A stretch of 34,378 bases of DNA from contig JAFRTK010000090.1 in assembly GCA_017427165.1 (NCBI GenBank), positions 1 to 34,378 of the forward strand, read 5' to 3'. The notes beneath the pieces are model-generated. The model saw only the letters and a list, made by a program, of their open reading frames with translations. It made no database searches and was not told the origin of the DNA. Positions 14,302 to 24,883 of this stretch are shown here, in pieces; position 1 is the stretch's first letter, and each line of letters begins with the position of its first letter. This stretch comes from Clostridia bacterium (GTDB lineage: Bacteria > Bacillota > Clostridia > Christensenellales > Aristaeellaceae). A program made the translations under genes and the position numbers.

Positions 14302-14853
14302 TCAGTCTGTGATCACCCGGCCGATCCGGTAATCCTCCGGCCCGGCGGGAACCAGATCCCGGGCCAGCTGCCGGAAGCACAGGCAGACCGTCTCAGCCTT
14401 CCGTTTGGCCAGGAACCGGTCGTAATATCCGGCGCCGTGCCCCAGCCGTACGCCCTCCGGGGATACGGTCATGCACGGAACCAGGATCAGATCGGCCTCC
14501 GGCGTCTCCTCCGCCGATTCCGGCGGTTCCGGAATTCCCATCCGGCCTTTTTCCATCCTGTCCCATCCGGGAAAGCGGAGCGCTTCCATCCGGTCCGGTC
14601 CGGTGCACCGGGGCAGCAGCACGGTTTTCCCGTGCGCCGCTGCGTCCTCCAGGATCGGGCGGGTGTCCGGCTCGCCGGGCAGGCTGACGTAGGCCATCAC
14701 CGTCCGGGCTTTCCGGTAGGCCGGAAGGGAAAGCACCTGCCGGACGATCCGTTCCGACGCCTCGCGCCGGTACTTTTCCGTCAGCCGGGCTGCCTGGATC
14801 CGGATTTCCCGCCGCAGGCGCTGCTTGGCCTGGCGGAGTTCTTCCCCTGTCAT
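14302..14853 (-). CDS. 5-Formyltetrahydrofolate cyclo-ligase
   Basis: The 183-residue enzyme uses ATP to turn 5-formyl-THF (folinic acid) into 5,10-methenyl-THF, recovering the folate for one-carbon metabolism. The hallmark LGHGAGYYDRFL segment near the C-terminus binds the nucleotide and phosphate, and MAYVSLPGEPDTRPIL is the usual folate-side region. The N-terminus (KQRLRREIRIQAARL) is the standard arginine/lysine-rich helix. ATG 14853 has AGGG 7 nt upstream, preferred over an upstream in-frame start. It is upstream of the dap operon in the same direction, with no obvious functional link. Confidence 0.94.
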   Translation of the reverse strand: MTGEELRQAKQRLRREIRIQAARLTEKYRREASERIVRQVLSLPAYRKARTVMAYVSLPGEPDTRPILEDAAAHGKTVLLPRCTGPDRMEALRFPGWDRMEKGRMGIPEPPESAEETPEADLILVPCMTVSPEGVRLGHGAGYYDRFLAKRKAETVCLCFRQLARDLVPAGPEDYRIGRVITD

Positions 14854-14884
14854 CCCGGATCCCTCCCTTCTCTTCCGACGCGTT

Positions 14885-14912
14885 ATTGTACCATACTCCC
14901 CCGGCAATTCAA
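14885..14912 (-). promoter_or_regulatory. Promoter of the cyclo-ligase gene
   Basis: On the minus strand TTGAAT (14907-14912), 16 nt, TACAAT (14885-14890), with TGG before the -10 making it an extended -10. It is divergent from the promoter of the GNAT gene. Confidence 0.62.
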
Positions 14913-14943
14913 TGTTTTCCGCTTGTTTTTCATGGGCTTCCGG

Positions 14944-14972
14944 CTGTTTTTCTGTCGTATTCGTGATATATT
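14944..14972 (+). promoter_or_regulatory. Candidate promoter of the GNAT gene
   Basis: TATATT (14967-14972) with TGA before it forms an extended -10; the -35 region CTGTTT (14944-14949, 17 nt away) is weak. It lies 32 bp upstream of the GNAT start. Confidence 0.42.
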
Positions 14973-15004
14973 GGACTCAACCGAACCGGAAGGAGCCTTT
15001 TCAT

Positions 15005-15475
15005 ATGGCAGATATCAGGCGGGCGGAAGCGCGGGACCTTCCCGGCATCCGAAAACTGCTTTTCCAGGTCAACCAGCTGCATGCCGACGGGCGGCCGGAC
15101 CTCTTCAAATCCGGCGGAATCAAATATACGGATGACGAGCTGCGCCTCATCCTCGCGGATGACAGCCGCCCGGTCTGGGTTTATGCCCCGGAGGGGGAAG
15201 TCCTGGGCTACGTTTTCTGCATTTTTGAGGAAACCCGGGAAACTCCTTCCCTGCGGCCGGTCCGCACGCTGTATATTGATGACCTGTGCGTAGACGAAGC
15301 CGCCCGAGGTCAGCACATCGGGCGGCTCCTGTATAACCGGGCGGTGCAGGCAGCCCGCGAGGGCGGCTGCAGCCGGGTCACGCTTCATGCGTGGAATTTT
15401 AATGAGAAAGCCTTCGGGTTTTATGAGAAACTCGGCATGTCGCCGCTGTACACCACCATGGAGCAGCGGTTATGA
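15005..15475 (+). CDS. GNAT-family N-acetyltransferase
   Basis: The 156-residue protein is a single GNAT domain, which transfers an acetyl group from acetyl-CoA to an amine. The acetyl-CoA pyrophosphate loop is RGQHIGRLL and follows the beta-4 segment TLYIDDLCVDEAA; the late NEKAFGFYEKLGM segment is typical of the fold. Substrate unknown. ATG 15005 has AAGGAG 9 nt upstream; the open frame extends further up but without a ribosome site. It stands alone on the plus strand, and its last codons overlap those of the convergent M18 peptidase gene by 6 nt. Confidence 0.92.
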   Translation: MADIRRAEARDLPGIRKLLFQVNQLHADGRPDLFKSGGIKYTDDELRLILADDSRPVWVYAPEGEVLGYVFCIFEETRETPSLRPVRTLYIDDLCVDEAARGQHIGRLLYNRAVQAAREGGCSRVTLHAWNFNEKAFGFYEKLGMSPLYTTMEQRL

Positions 15476-16729
15476 CCACAGCGCTTCCAGCGCTTTCACG
15501 AGCATCGGCAGGTCCTTCGTTCCCGCTGTCTCGCACACGGAGTGCATCGCCAGCTGGGCCAGGCCGATATCCACACACTCCACGGAAACATGGGTGCCGG
15601 AGATATGCCCGAGGGTGGATCCGCCGGCAATGTCGGACCGGTTGGCAAAGTGCTGGACCGGAACCCCGGCCTTTTCGCAGATCAGCGTAAACTTCGCGGA
15701 CGCCATCGCGTCGGTTGTATACTTCAGGCTGGCATTGTGCTTGATCACAATGCCTTTGTTCATATATACACGGTTCTGCGCGTCGTATTTTTCCGGGTGG
15801 TTCGGGTGCACCGCGTGCGCGTTGTCCGCGGAAACCATATAGCTCCCGGCAATCGCCGCACGGATTTCCCCGTCGGACGCACCCAGCGCGAATCCCGCCC
15901 GGGTCAGCACATCGTACAGGAATCCGGAGTCCGCGCCCTGGCGGCTTCCGGAGCCTACCTCCTCGTTGTCAAACACTGCGCATATGTTGACGGCGTCCCG
16001 GGGAGTACTGCGGATCATCGCCGTCACCGCGGCAAAAGCGCATTCGAGGTCGTCAATCCGCCCGCAGGAGAAAAACGCGTCATCCGCTCCCCAGACGCTT
16101 CCGCTCTGGCGGCTGTACAGGAACAGGTCATGGCCCAGCACATTCTCCGGCTCCGTTCCGGCTGCTTCCGCGATTTCCCGCATCAGGCCGCCCGCGGCGC
16201 TGCCTTCCCCGTACAGGGCCATCATATCCCGCTGGGCGTCAAAATTGTATCCCGTGTTGATTTCCCGGTTGAAGTGGATCGGCATGTTCGGAATCAGCAG
16301 CGCGTCCCGGTCCAGGTTCACCAGCCGGGAGACAACACTGTCGCCTTCCCGGACCGCCAGGCGTCCGGCCACGGAAAGCGGCCGGTCCAGCCACGTGGAC
16401 ATGATCATGCCGCCGTATTTTTCCACATTCACCCGGACATAGCTGTCATTCCGGTCCTCAAACTTTTCCTTCAGTTTGAACGCCGGAGAATCTCCGTGCG
16501 CCGCCACGATTCGGAAAGACGCGAATCCGGTTTCCGGCACGGCAAAGGCAATCACCGCCGCGTCGTTCCGGACCACGTAGTACTTCCCGCCGGCGTCTAC
16601 CAGCCAGGGGTCCGTTTCCTTCAGCTCTTCATAGCCGTTTCCCCGCAGCATCTCCGCCAGGTGTGCCGCCGCGTGGAACGCTGTCGGCGACTGCTCCGCA
16701 AATGTCAGGAACCGTTCCATCAGGTCCAT
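15470..16729 (-). CDS. apeB: M18-family aminopeptidase (aspartyl aminopeptidase type)
   Basis: The 419-residue cytoplasmic metallopeptidase removes N-terminal, often acidic, residues from peptides. Two-zinc site residues are visible: H78 in AAHGDSP, the acidic pair in RIDDLE (about 225-229), DNEEVGSGSRQG (catalytic and metal glutamates about 256-257), the aspartate in VSADNAHAVHP (about 302) and the late GHISGTHVS histidine. Length matches bacterial M18 enzymes (about 420-430). ATG 16729 has GGAGG 8 nt upstream. It follows the ATP synthase operon beyond that operon's terminator; I see no strong promoter of its own. Confidence 0.95.
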   Translation of the reverse strand: MDLMERFLTFAEQSPTAFHAAAHLAEMLRGNGYEELKETDPWLVDAGGKYYVVRNDAAVIAFAVPETGFASFRIVAAHGDSPAFKLKEKFEDRNDSYVRVNVEKYGGMIMSTWLDRPLSVAGRLAVREGDSVVSRLVNLDRDALLIPNMPIHFNREINTGYNFDAQRDMMALYGEGSAAGGLMREIAEAAGTEPENVLGHDLFLYSRQSGSVWGADDAFFSCGRIDDLECAFAAVTAMIRSTPRDAVNICAVFDNEEVGSGSRQGADSGFLYDVLTRAGFALGASDGEIRAAIAGSYMVSADNAHAVHPNHPEKYDAQNRVYMNKGIVIKHNASLKYTTDAMASAKFTLICEKAGVPVQHFANRSDIAGGSTLGHISGTHVSVECVDIGLAQLAMHSVCETAGTKDLPMLVKALEALWS

Positions 16730-16750
16730 GCTTCATTCCTCCGATCTGTC

Positions 16751-16780
16751 AAAAAAGGACGGGCAGTATTCCGCCCGTCC
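16751..16780 (-). terminator. Intrinsic terminator of the ATP synthase operon
   Basis: An 8-bp stem GGACGGGC/GCCCGTCC with an 8-nt loop is followed on the minus strand by six T. It begins 8 bp past the atpC stop. Confidence 0.88.
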
Positions 16781-16788
16781 CGATATTG

Positions 16789-18494
<1,706 letters not shown>

Positions 18495-19307
18495 TTATCG
18501 GCCTTCGCCGACGCCGCTGCCCGCTACGATCTCTGTGATTTCCTGCGTAATGGAGTTCTGCCGTGCCCGGTTGTACTGCAGCTGCAGCCGGTCGATCATC
18601 TCCTGCGCGTTCTTGCCGGCGGAGTCCATCGCCATCCGGCGGGCTGCCACCTCGCACGCGAAGCTTTCCCGGATACAGGCGCTGATCAGGCCGCTCACAT
18701 AGGTGGGCACCGCGCCGTTCAGCACGGTCTGCTCATCCGGTTCGAAAATCGGCTCCGCTTTCCCGGTCTTTTCCGTCTTTTCCAGCGGCAGCACCCACTT
18801 CAGGGTAGCCTCCTGGCTCAGCATCGACCGGTACCGGGTATACAGGATTCCAAGCTTCCCGTACTTTCCCTCCACGAAGTCCCGGCACAGCCGGTCCGCG
18901 ATTTCCTTCACCTTGACGGACGGCACCTTTTCGGAGGAGATAACCTCCTGCCCGAACCGCTCGCAGGCCCGCTTCCCGATGGCGATCACCTCGTCCGCCT
19001 TAACCGTGGCGGCCAGGCGGAACACGTTCGCGTTGTAGCCGCCCGCAAGTCCGCGGTCACCGGCGATCACGATCAGCCGGATTCCCTCGCCCGAGGGCTG
19101 CATGAACGGCGAACGCTCGCATTCCGGTGCGGCGCGGAGCAGGTCCACCACGCTGTCCATGGCGGATACATACTCGCGGGTCCGGTTCATGTCCCGGGTT
19201 GCCCGGCGGATCTTGGAGGAAGCCACCAGGCCCATGGCCCTGGTCAGGTGCAGCGTGGAGTCCACACTGCGGATCCGGCTCCTCAGGGATTTGATATCTG
19301 CGCCCAT
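18495..19307 (-). CDS. atpG: ATP synthase F1 gamma subunit
   Basis: The 270-residue central shaft couples rotation of the c ring to the catalytic sites. Both terminal coiled-coil helices are present: the N-terminal IKSLRSRIRSVDSTLHLTRAM region and the C-terminal RRMAMDSAGKNAQEMIDRLQ region, with the conserved DRGLAGGYN loop between (near 84-92). Slightly short of the usual 285-290 residues. ATG 19307 starts 3 bp after the atpA stop. Confidence 0.97.
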   Translation of the reverse strand: MGADIKSLRSRIRSVDSTLHLTRAMGLVASSKIRRATRDMNRTREYVSAMDSVVDLLRAAPECERSPFMQPSGEGIRLIVIAGDRGLAGGYNANVFRLAATVKADEVIAIGKRACERFGQEVISSEKVPSVKVKEIADRLCRDFVEGKYGKLGILYTRYRSMLSQEATLKWVLPLEKTEKTGKAEPIFEPDEQTVLNGAVPTYVSGLISACIRESFACEVAARRMAMDSAGKNAQEMIDRLQLQYNRARQNSITQEITEIVAGSGVGEGR

Positions 19308-19310
19308 GCC

Positions 19311-20804
19311 TTACCTCTTATAGCCTTTCAGGGCTTCCTTCAGGGTCTCCACATCGGAGGCTTCCCACTGGCCCTGCTCAATACGGACAAGCAGGTCTTC
19401 ATACCGGGCCTGGAGATATTCATACAGGCCGTCCTCATATGCCGCGACATCCTTCGGCTCCACATCGTTCAGGTAGCCGTTGATGACCGCGTAGACGATC
19501 GCCACCTGGCCGCCGACCCGGACCGGGCGGGAGCGCTTCTGCTTCAGCACTTCCACAATCCGGGCGCCCAGCGCGAGGCGGGCTTTGGTATCCGCGTCCA
19601 GGTCGCTGCCGAACTGGGCGAATGCCTGCAGCTCACGGTACTGCGCGTACAGCAGTTTCAGTTCACCGGCCACCTTCTTCATGCCCTTGATCTGGGCGGC
19701 GCCGCCGACGCGGCTGACCGAGATACCGGGGTTGATGGCGGGCCGGATACCGCTGTGGAACAGCTCGGTTTCCAGGAAGATCTGGCCGTCGGTGATGGAA
19801 ATGACGTTCGTGGGAATGTAGGCGGAAACGTCGCCCGCCTGGGTTTCAATGATCGGCAGGGCGGTAATGGAACCTCCGCCGTATTCCGGCGCCACGCAGG
19901 CTGCGCGTTCCAGCAGGCGGCTGTGCAGGTAGAACACGTCGCCGGGATATGCTTCACGTCCCGGGGGCCGGCGGATCAGCAGGCTCAGTGCGCGGTACGC
20001 CACCGCGTGCTTGCTCAGGTCGTCATAAACGATCAGCACGTCCTTGCCCTGCGCGCGGAAGTATTCCGCCATGGCGCAGCCGGAGTAGGGCGCAATATAC
20101 TGCAGCGGCGCGCTTTCCGCCGCCGAAGCGGAAACGATGATCGTGTAGGGCATTGCGCCGGCCTTTTCCAGCTCCTGCGCGATCTGCACGACGCTCGTGC
20201 GCTTCTGTCCGATGGCCACGTAGATACAGATGACCCCCGTGTCCTTCTGGTTCATGATGGTATCCACCGCGATGGTGGTCTTGCCGGTCTGGCGGTCGCC
20301 GATAATCAGCTCGCGCTGGCCCCGGCCGATCGGGATCATACTGTCGATGGCCTTGATACCGGTCTGCAGCGGCACGCTGACGCCCTTGCGCTGGATGATG
20401 CCCGGCGCGGGGGATTCCACAGGCCGGATTTCGGACGTCTCCGCCGGGCCCTTGCCGTCAATCGGGATGCCCAGCGCGTTCACCACGCGTCCCAGCAGCG
20501 CTTCGCCGACCGGCACGCTCAGCGGTTCGCCGGTGCGGTATACCACAGAACCCTCGCGGATCGAATCCTTGTCGCTCAGGATCGCGACGGACACCGTCTC
20601 CTCCTCCAGGTTCTGCGCCACACCGAAGCTGCCGTCCTCAAACCTGAGCAGCTCGTTGGCCATGCAGGCACGAAGGCCGTACACCGTCGCGATACCGTCG
20701 CCGACGGTGATAACGGTGCCGTTTTCCTTCATTTCAATTTTGGATTCGTACTGCCGGATTTGCTCCTTGATGATACTGCTGATTTCAACTGCCTTGGAGC
20801 TCAC
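19311..20804 (-). CDS. atpA: ATP synthase F1 alpha subunit
   Basis: The 497-residue regulatory nucleotide-binding subunit forms the F1 hexamer with beta. The P-loop is GDRQTGKT at 169-176, [13 protein letters not shown] follows, and the late [16 protein letters not shown] segment with its arginine finger is intact. The start is GTG 20804, which overlaps the atpH stop as GTGA and has AGGAAG about 10 nt upstream. Normal length. Confidence 0.98.
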   Translation of the reverse strand: MSSKAVEISSIIKEQIRQYESKIEMKENGTVITVGDGIATVYGLRACMANELLRFEDGSFGVAQNLEEETVSVAILSDKDSIREGSVVYRTGEPLSVPVGEALLGRVVNALGIPIDGKGPAETSEIRPVESPAPGIIQRKGVSVPLQTGIKAIDSMIPIGRGQRELIIGDRQTGKTTIAVDTIMNQKDTGVICIYVAIGQKRTSVVQIAQELEKAGAMPYTIIVSASAAESAPLQYIAPYSGCAMAEYFRAQGKDVLIVYDDLSKHAVAYRALSLLIRRPPGREAYPGDVFYLHSRLLERAACVAPEYGGGSITALPIIETQAGDVSAYIPTNVISITDGQIFLETELFHSGIRPAINPGISVSRVGGAAQIKGMKKVAGELKLLYAQYRELQAFAQFGSDLDADTKARLALGARIVEVLKQKRSRPVRVGGQVAIVYAVINGYLNDVEPKDVAAYEDGLYEYLQARYEDLLVRIEQGQWEASDVETLKEALKGYKR

Positions 20805-21331
20805 GAATTCATCACTTCCTTGATCTGCTCAAGTTTGTTCCTGATACTGCCGTCGATCACCTTGCCGTCCACTTCCACGCGGACGCCGCCGATCAGCGCC
20901 GGATCCACCGAACACTGCAGCGTAACCCGGTGCCCAATCCGGTTTTCCATTTCCTGCCGGATCGCAACAGCCTCCGCCTCCTTCAGCGGTACCGCTGAGG
21001 CGACCCGGGCAACGGATTCTCCCCGGTACTGGCGGACCAGGACGTCGTATTCCCGCGCCATGTCTTCCAGTCCTGAGATATGGCCGCGGGATACCATCAT
21101 GCGGAGCACGCCCATCAGCACCTGCGGCACTTTCCCGCCGAAGGCTTCATCCAGGGCCTGGATCCGCTTATCCTTGCCGATGGCGGGGCTGGCCAGCAGC
21201 TGCCCGAATTCGGGTGCCTGCATCACCGCGCTGATCACGGTTTCCAGGCCGGCGGTTGTCTGGTCCGCCTGTTCCGCCTCGATTGCCAGCTCAAACAGCG
21301 CCTCAGCGTATTCCCTGTTAGTCGTTGTCAT
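20801..21331 (-). CDS. atpH: ATP synthase F1 delta subunit (OSCP)
   Basis: The 176-residue peripheral-stalk subunit joins F1 to the b subunits. It opens [17 protein letters not shown], as delta subunits do, and ends with the conserved beta region ([32 protein letters not shown]). The start codon lies inside the last 14 nt of atpF and the stop overlaps atpA by 4 nt. Confidence 0.96.
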   Translation of the reverse strand: MTTTNREYAEALFELAIEAEQADQTTAGLETVISAVMQAPEFGQLLASPAIGKDKRIQALDEAFGGKVPQVLMGVLRMMVSRGHISGLEDMAREYDVLVRQYRGESVARVASAVPLKEAEAVAIRQEMENRIGHRVTLQCSVDPALIGGVRVEVDGKVIDGSIRNKLEQIKEVMNS

Positions 21332-21830
21332 TTTCTGTTCCTATCTCCTGCAGGAAGGAATCGATCAGCGCCCGGTGATCCTCTTCGTTGATCTCACGCT
21401 GCAGCAGCTTTCCGGTCAGCCGGGCCGACACATCCGCGATCTCCCGCTTCATGTCGTCCTCGGCCTTCTTGCGCTCCAGCATGGCGTCGGCTTCCGCCTG
21501 CCGGCGGATATCCGTTGCCTTTTCCCGGGCTTCGGACACGATTTCATTGCCCCGGTGCTCCGCCATACGGGTCGCCTCGGAGATAATCTGGTCCGATGTC
21601 TGCCGCGCGGCCGCCATGGCAGCCTCATAGTTCAGCCGGTCTTCCTCCGCCTCCGCTTTCGCGGCGGCCGCCTGCGCGTAATCCGCGTCAATCGCGGCGC
21701 GGCGGGCGTCAAGCATCTTCTTCACCGGCTTGAACAGAAAGCGTTTCAGGATCCACGTCAAAATCAGCAGATTCGCCAGCGAGGCCAGAATCGCCCAGAT
21801 ATTGACGGAAATCACATCTAAGTTAAACAT
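21318..21830 (-). CDS. atpF: ATP synthase F0 b subunit
   Basis: The 170-residue stator subunit has one N-terminal membrane helix (about 7-27, ISVNIWAILASLANLLILTW) followed by a long charged coiled coil rich in A, E and K that runs to the end and binds delta. The preferred start is ATG 21830, with GAGAGG 6-7 nt upstream; GTG 21836 is too close to that site. Only one b-type gene is present. Confidence 0.95.
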   Translation of the reverse strand: MFNLDVISVNIWAILASLANLLILTWILKRFLFKPVKKMLDARRAAIDADYAQAAAAKAEAEEDRLNYEAAMAAARQTSDQIISEATRMAEHRGNEIVSEAREKATDIRRQAEADAMLERKKAEDDMKREIADVSARLTGKLLQREINEEDHRALIDSFLQEIGTENDND

Positions 21831-21845
21831 AAGCACCCTCTCGGA

Positions 21846-22154
<309 letters not shown>

Positions 22155-23087
22155 TTACGCGGCCGTATTTTGGATTTCCGGTTTGTTTTGTTTTTTCCTG
22201 CGGGCGTTCCAGTCGTCCCACGGGACGGCACCCGCCACATTCAGCATCGTCAGCATGGCGAAGATGAACGCCTGCATTACGCCGCTGAATACATCAAAGT
22301 AAATGCTCAGCACCGCCGGGAGACCCACCCGCAGCAGCGGGATGTCCCCGAGGAATCCGGGCAGGAACCCAAGCAGCGATTTGCTCAGCCCCGTCAGCGC
22401 CGATCCGATCAGCGCGGAGATCACCGCGCCGCTAAGGATGTTGCCGTAGTGACGGAAGGCCATGCTCACCGGGGTGGCAAATTCGCCGATCACATTCATC
22501 GGCGCAAACACGGGAATGGGCTTGAACAGGCCCTTCGTGTAGTTCCACGCGCCGCCGCGGAACTTGTAGTACATGATCATGAAGAACACCAGGATCGCCC
22601 AGCCGAAGGTGATGTTTACATCGCCCGTCGGCGAGAACAGGCCCAGCAGGCAGATCAGGCTGCTGAACGCGCTCAGTCCCATGATCGCCGCGATAAACGG
22701 AGCCCACTCCTTAAAGTAGCCGCCCATGTTGTTCCGGACCAGGGATTCGCACTTCTCCACCATCCATTCCGCCACCAGCTGGCGCTTCAGCTCAGCCTTC
22801 GCGGTCAGCCCGTGGGTCAGGTACAGGCACAGTCCCAGGATCGAGATCATTACGCCCCAGGAGTTTACCTGGCTTTCCGAGATGTAAATCGGCATCAGCG
22901 GCGCCGGAATCTCCAGGAACACCAGTGCGCCGGCAATCTGGACGCCTTCCCCGGCTGCCGGTGTAAACAGTACCTTCAGTACAATCAGCGCCAGGATCGG
23001 CAGGATAATCATCGCGATCAGCGCGTGGTCCACCCGGCGGAATTTCGCGCTTTTCACGTCCACCGCCGGAGCGGCTTTCTCAGTCAA
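22155..23087 (-). CDS. atpB: ATP synthase F0 a subunit
   Basis: The 310-residue membrane stator channels ions to the c ring. The essential arginine is R212 in SMAFRHYGNILSG, and the last helices (DVFSGVMQAFIFAMLTMLNV) are typical. The product is longer than common a subunits (about 220-280), with an N-terminal extension of charged residues. The best start is an unusual TTG at 23087, overlapping atpI by 8 nt, with GGAAG 8 nt upstream; no ATG fits. Followed by atpE after 24 bp. Confidence 0.95.
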   Translation of the reverse strand: MTEKAAPAVDVKSAKFRRVDHALIAMIILPILALIVLKVLFTPAAGEGVQIAGALVFLEIPAPLMPIYISESQVNSWGVMISILGLCLYLTHGLTAKAELKRQLVAEWMVEKCESLVRNNMGGYFKEWAPFIAAIMGLSAFSSLICLLGLFSPTGDVNITFGWAILVFFMIMYYKFRGGAWNYTKGLFKPIPVFAPMNVIGEFATPVSMAFRHYGNILSGAVISALIGSALTGLSKSLLGFLPGFLGDIPLLRVGLPAVLSIYFDVFSGVMQAFIFAMLTMLNVAGAVPWDDWNARRKKQNKPEIQNTAA

Positions 23088-23499
23088 TCAGATCACTTCC
23101 TTCCGTCCCCGTGTTCCCTGTTCCGCGTTTCCGGTCCAGTATCGGCCGGAACGCGATGGCCACCCGGGGAAAAAGCAACGGAATCAGCGTTGCAAGTACA
23201 TTGGTTTTGAATGCGCCGATGAACAGCGCGCTCAGCGCGCCGACTCCGATCAGGCGCAGGGTAGCCGTTGCCTTCACCCGCTGGGCGGCTTCCTCGGGTT
23301 TCCCCTTGTCCACCGCACGGCTCACCGTAAAGGCCAGCAGGAAGAAATTCAATACTGCCAGTACGGCGCCGCCCAGGTTTCCGAACAGCACAGAAAGATC
23401 CCACTGACGGATGATCAGGAATACCGCTTCCATCAGCAGGCTCAGCAGAAGCACCCATACGGTAATATACCCGGTTTCCTTTTTTACAGCCGGATCCAT
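23080..23499 (-). CDS. atpI: AtpI-like ATP synthase assembly protein (subunit I)
   Basis: The 139-residue membrane protein has four hydrophobic segments (near 12-28, 36-58, 80-96, 98-113) and ends in a charged tail. It is the first gene of the ATP synthase operon, the standard place of atpI, and its length and topology fit; the sequence itself is poorly conserved, so the call rests largely on position. AtpI is thought to help assemble the c ring. ATG 23499 has AAGGAGG at a longish 12 nt. Confidence 0.78.
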   Translation of the reverse strand: MDPAVKKETGYITVWVLLLSLLMEAVFLIIRQWDLSVLFGNLGGAVLAVLNFFLLAFTVSRAVDKGKPEEAAQRVKATATLRLIGVGALSALFIGAFKTNVLATLIPLLFPRVAIAFRPILDRKRGTGNTGTEGSDLID

Positions 23500-23541
23500 C
23501 CCCGAAAAGGCCCTCCTTCCCTGTTATACAACCTAACGGAT

Positions 23542-23570
23542 ATTGTAACAAATCCACCTGTTTTTTGCAA
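23542..23570 (-). promoter_or_regulatory. Promoter of the ATP synthase operon
   Basis: On the minus strand TTGCAA (23565-23570), exactly 17 nt, TACAAT (23542-23547). It lies 43 bp upstream of atpI, in the intergenic region shared with the divergent zinc-finger gene. Confidence 0.7.
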
Positions 23571-23639
23571 CCATGGTCCCCGGTGAAAATGGAGAAAAAT
23601 CAACAGAAAACAGCACAGCCGGAAGCAAAAAAAAAGCAG

Positions 23640-23668
23640 TGGCAAAGAGTCCGGAAATGCGGTAAAAT
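23640..23668 (+). promoter_or_regulatory. Candidate promoter of the zinc-finger membrane protein gene
   Basis: TGGCAA (23640-23645), 17 nt, TAAAAT (23663-23668), 48 bp before the start codon. The rest of the 217-bp intergenic region between this gene and atpI shows nothing else I can name. Confidence 0.5.
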
Positions 23669-23716
23669 GATATTGGTAGAAAATCGCTTCAACATCCGGA
23701 TATGAGGGAGTTATAT

Positions 23717-24841
23717 ATGGGAAAGCTTGTCATGGGTTACTGGGACTGCCCGGTCTGCGGCACGAAAGAGATCCGCGGCGATGTGCAGAACTGTCCCGCC
23801 TGCGGCCGGGCCCGCGGGGATGTCAAATTCTACATGAAAAACTATACCGAGGGCGAAATCCGCGAGGAGAATGAACGCGGGGATATCGAGTACCTGTCGG
23901 AGGATGAGGCGAAGTACGTCAGCAAAAATCCGGACTGGTACTGCTCCTTCTGCAATTCCCTCAACAGCGACAACGCCGAATACTGCAGCAACTGCGGTTC
24001 CAGCCGCAAGGATTCGGAGAGCAACTACTTCGACCAGCTGAAAAAACGGAAGGAACGCGAAGAAGCCGAACTGGCTGCCCAGCCGCATACCGCGGTTCCG
24101 CAGAAGAGCAGTAAAAAGCCGCTGTTCATTCTCGCCCTGGTCATCCTGGCCATCATCCTGCTGTTCTCCTGGATGAACGGAAACAAAACCGCCGGTGACC
24201 TGAAGGTCACCGCGCTGAACTGGGTCCGGAACATCAATATCGAGAAAAACATCCAGTACAGTGAATCCGCCTGGGTCCTGCCGGACGGGGCGGAGCTCAT
24301 CGAGTCAAAACAGGAATTCCATCATACGGAATCTGTGCTCACCGGCTATATGCCCCGGGAAGTCGAGCGCTCCCGCCGGGTGCTGGACCACTATGAAACC
24401 TATTACACTTACGAGGATATGGGCAACGGCTACATGCAGGAAGTTCCCCATGAACGCCCGGTTTACAAAACCGAGTACTATACGGAAACCATCCAGGAAC
24501 CGGTCTATGCCCAGGTTCCCCGTTACGCGACGAAATACTATTACACCATCTGGCGCTGGTCGCCCGGTCGTGATGTAACCTCCTCCGGGGAGAATCACGA
24601 AACCGCCTGGCCGGAATATACGCTGGAGGAAAACGAACGGGAGGGAAAGCGTTCCGAGGCTTACAGCTTCACGGTAACGAACAGCAAGGGCGAAACCGCC
24701 GAATACCGCCTGGCGGAAAAGGACTGGATGAATCTCAATGCGGGTGACAGCATCTTCATCACCGCAAAGCGCACCGGCGCGGAACCGTATATCTCCGATG
24801 AGAAAGGCAACAAAATCGCCGATATTGTCCAGATCCGGTAA
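23717..24841 (+). CDS. Membrane protein with two cytoplasmic RanBP2-like zinc fingers
   Basis: The 374-residue protein begins with two four-cysteine fingers: C11/C14/C26/C29 (YWDCPVCG ... NCPACG) and C76/C79/C90/C93 (DWYCSFCNSLNSDNAEYC, then SNCG). Both resemble the RanBP2 finger pattern W-x-C-x2-C ... N ... C-x2-C. A charged helix (106-119) precedes one membrane helix at about 135-153; the remaining 220 residues, rich in Tyr, Glu and Thr, would lie outside the cell. I do not recognise the outer domain and assign no function. ATG 23717 has GAGGGAG 6 nt upstream. The gene is a single transcription unit between its own promoter and a terminator. Confidence 0.85.
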   Translation: MGKLVMGYWDCPVCGTKEIRGDVQNCPACGRARGDVKFYMKNYTEGEIREENERGDIEYLSEDEAKYVSKNPDWYCSFCNSLNSDNAEYCSNCGSSRKDSESNYFDQLKKRKEREEAELAAQPHTAVPQKSSKKPLFILALVILAIILLFSWMNGNKTAGDLKVTALNWVRNINIEKNIQYSESAWVLPDGAELIESKQEFHHTESVLTGYMPREVERSRRVLDHYETYYTYEDMGNGYMQEVPHERPVYKTEYYTETIQEPVYAQVPRYATKYYYTIWRWSPGRDVTSSGENHETAWPEYTLEENEREGKRSEAYSFTVTNSKGETAEYRLAEKDWMNLNAGDSIFITAKRTGAEPYISDEKGNKIADIVQIR

Positions 24842-24852
24842 AAACAGGCAGC

Positions 24853-24882
24853 AAAAAACGCGGGTGGCTCACCCGCGTTTTT
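24853..24882. terminator. Bidirectional terminator between the zinc-finger and aldo/keto reductase genes
   Basis: The stem ACGCGGGT/ACCCGCGT (24858-24865 and 24871-24878, 5-nt loop) is flanked by six A on the left and five T on the right, so it works as an intrinsic terminator for both converging genes. Confidence 0.88.
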
Positions 24883-24883
24883 G

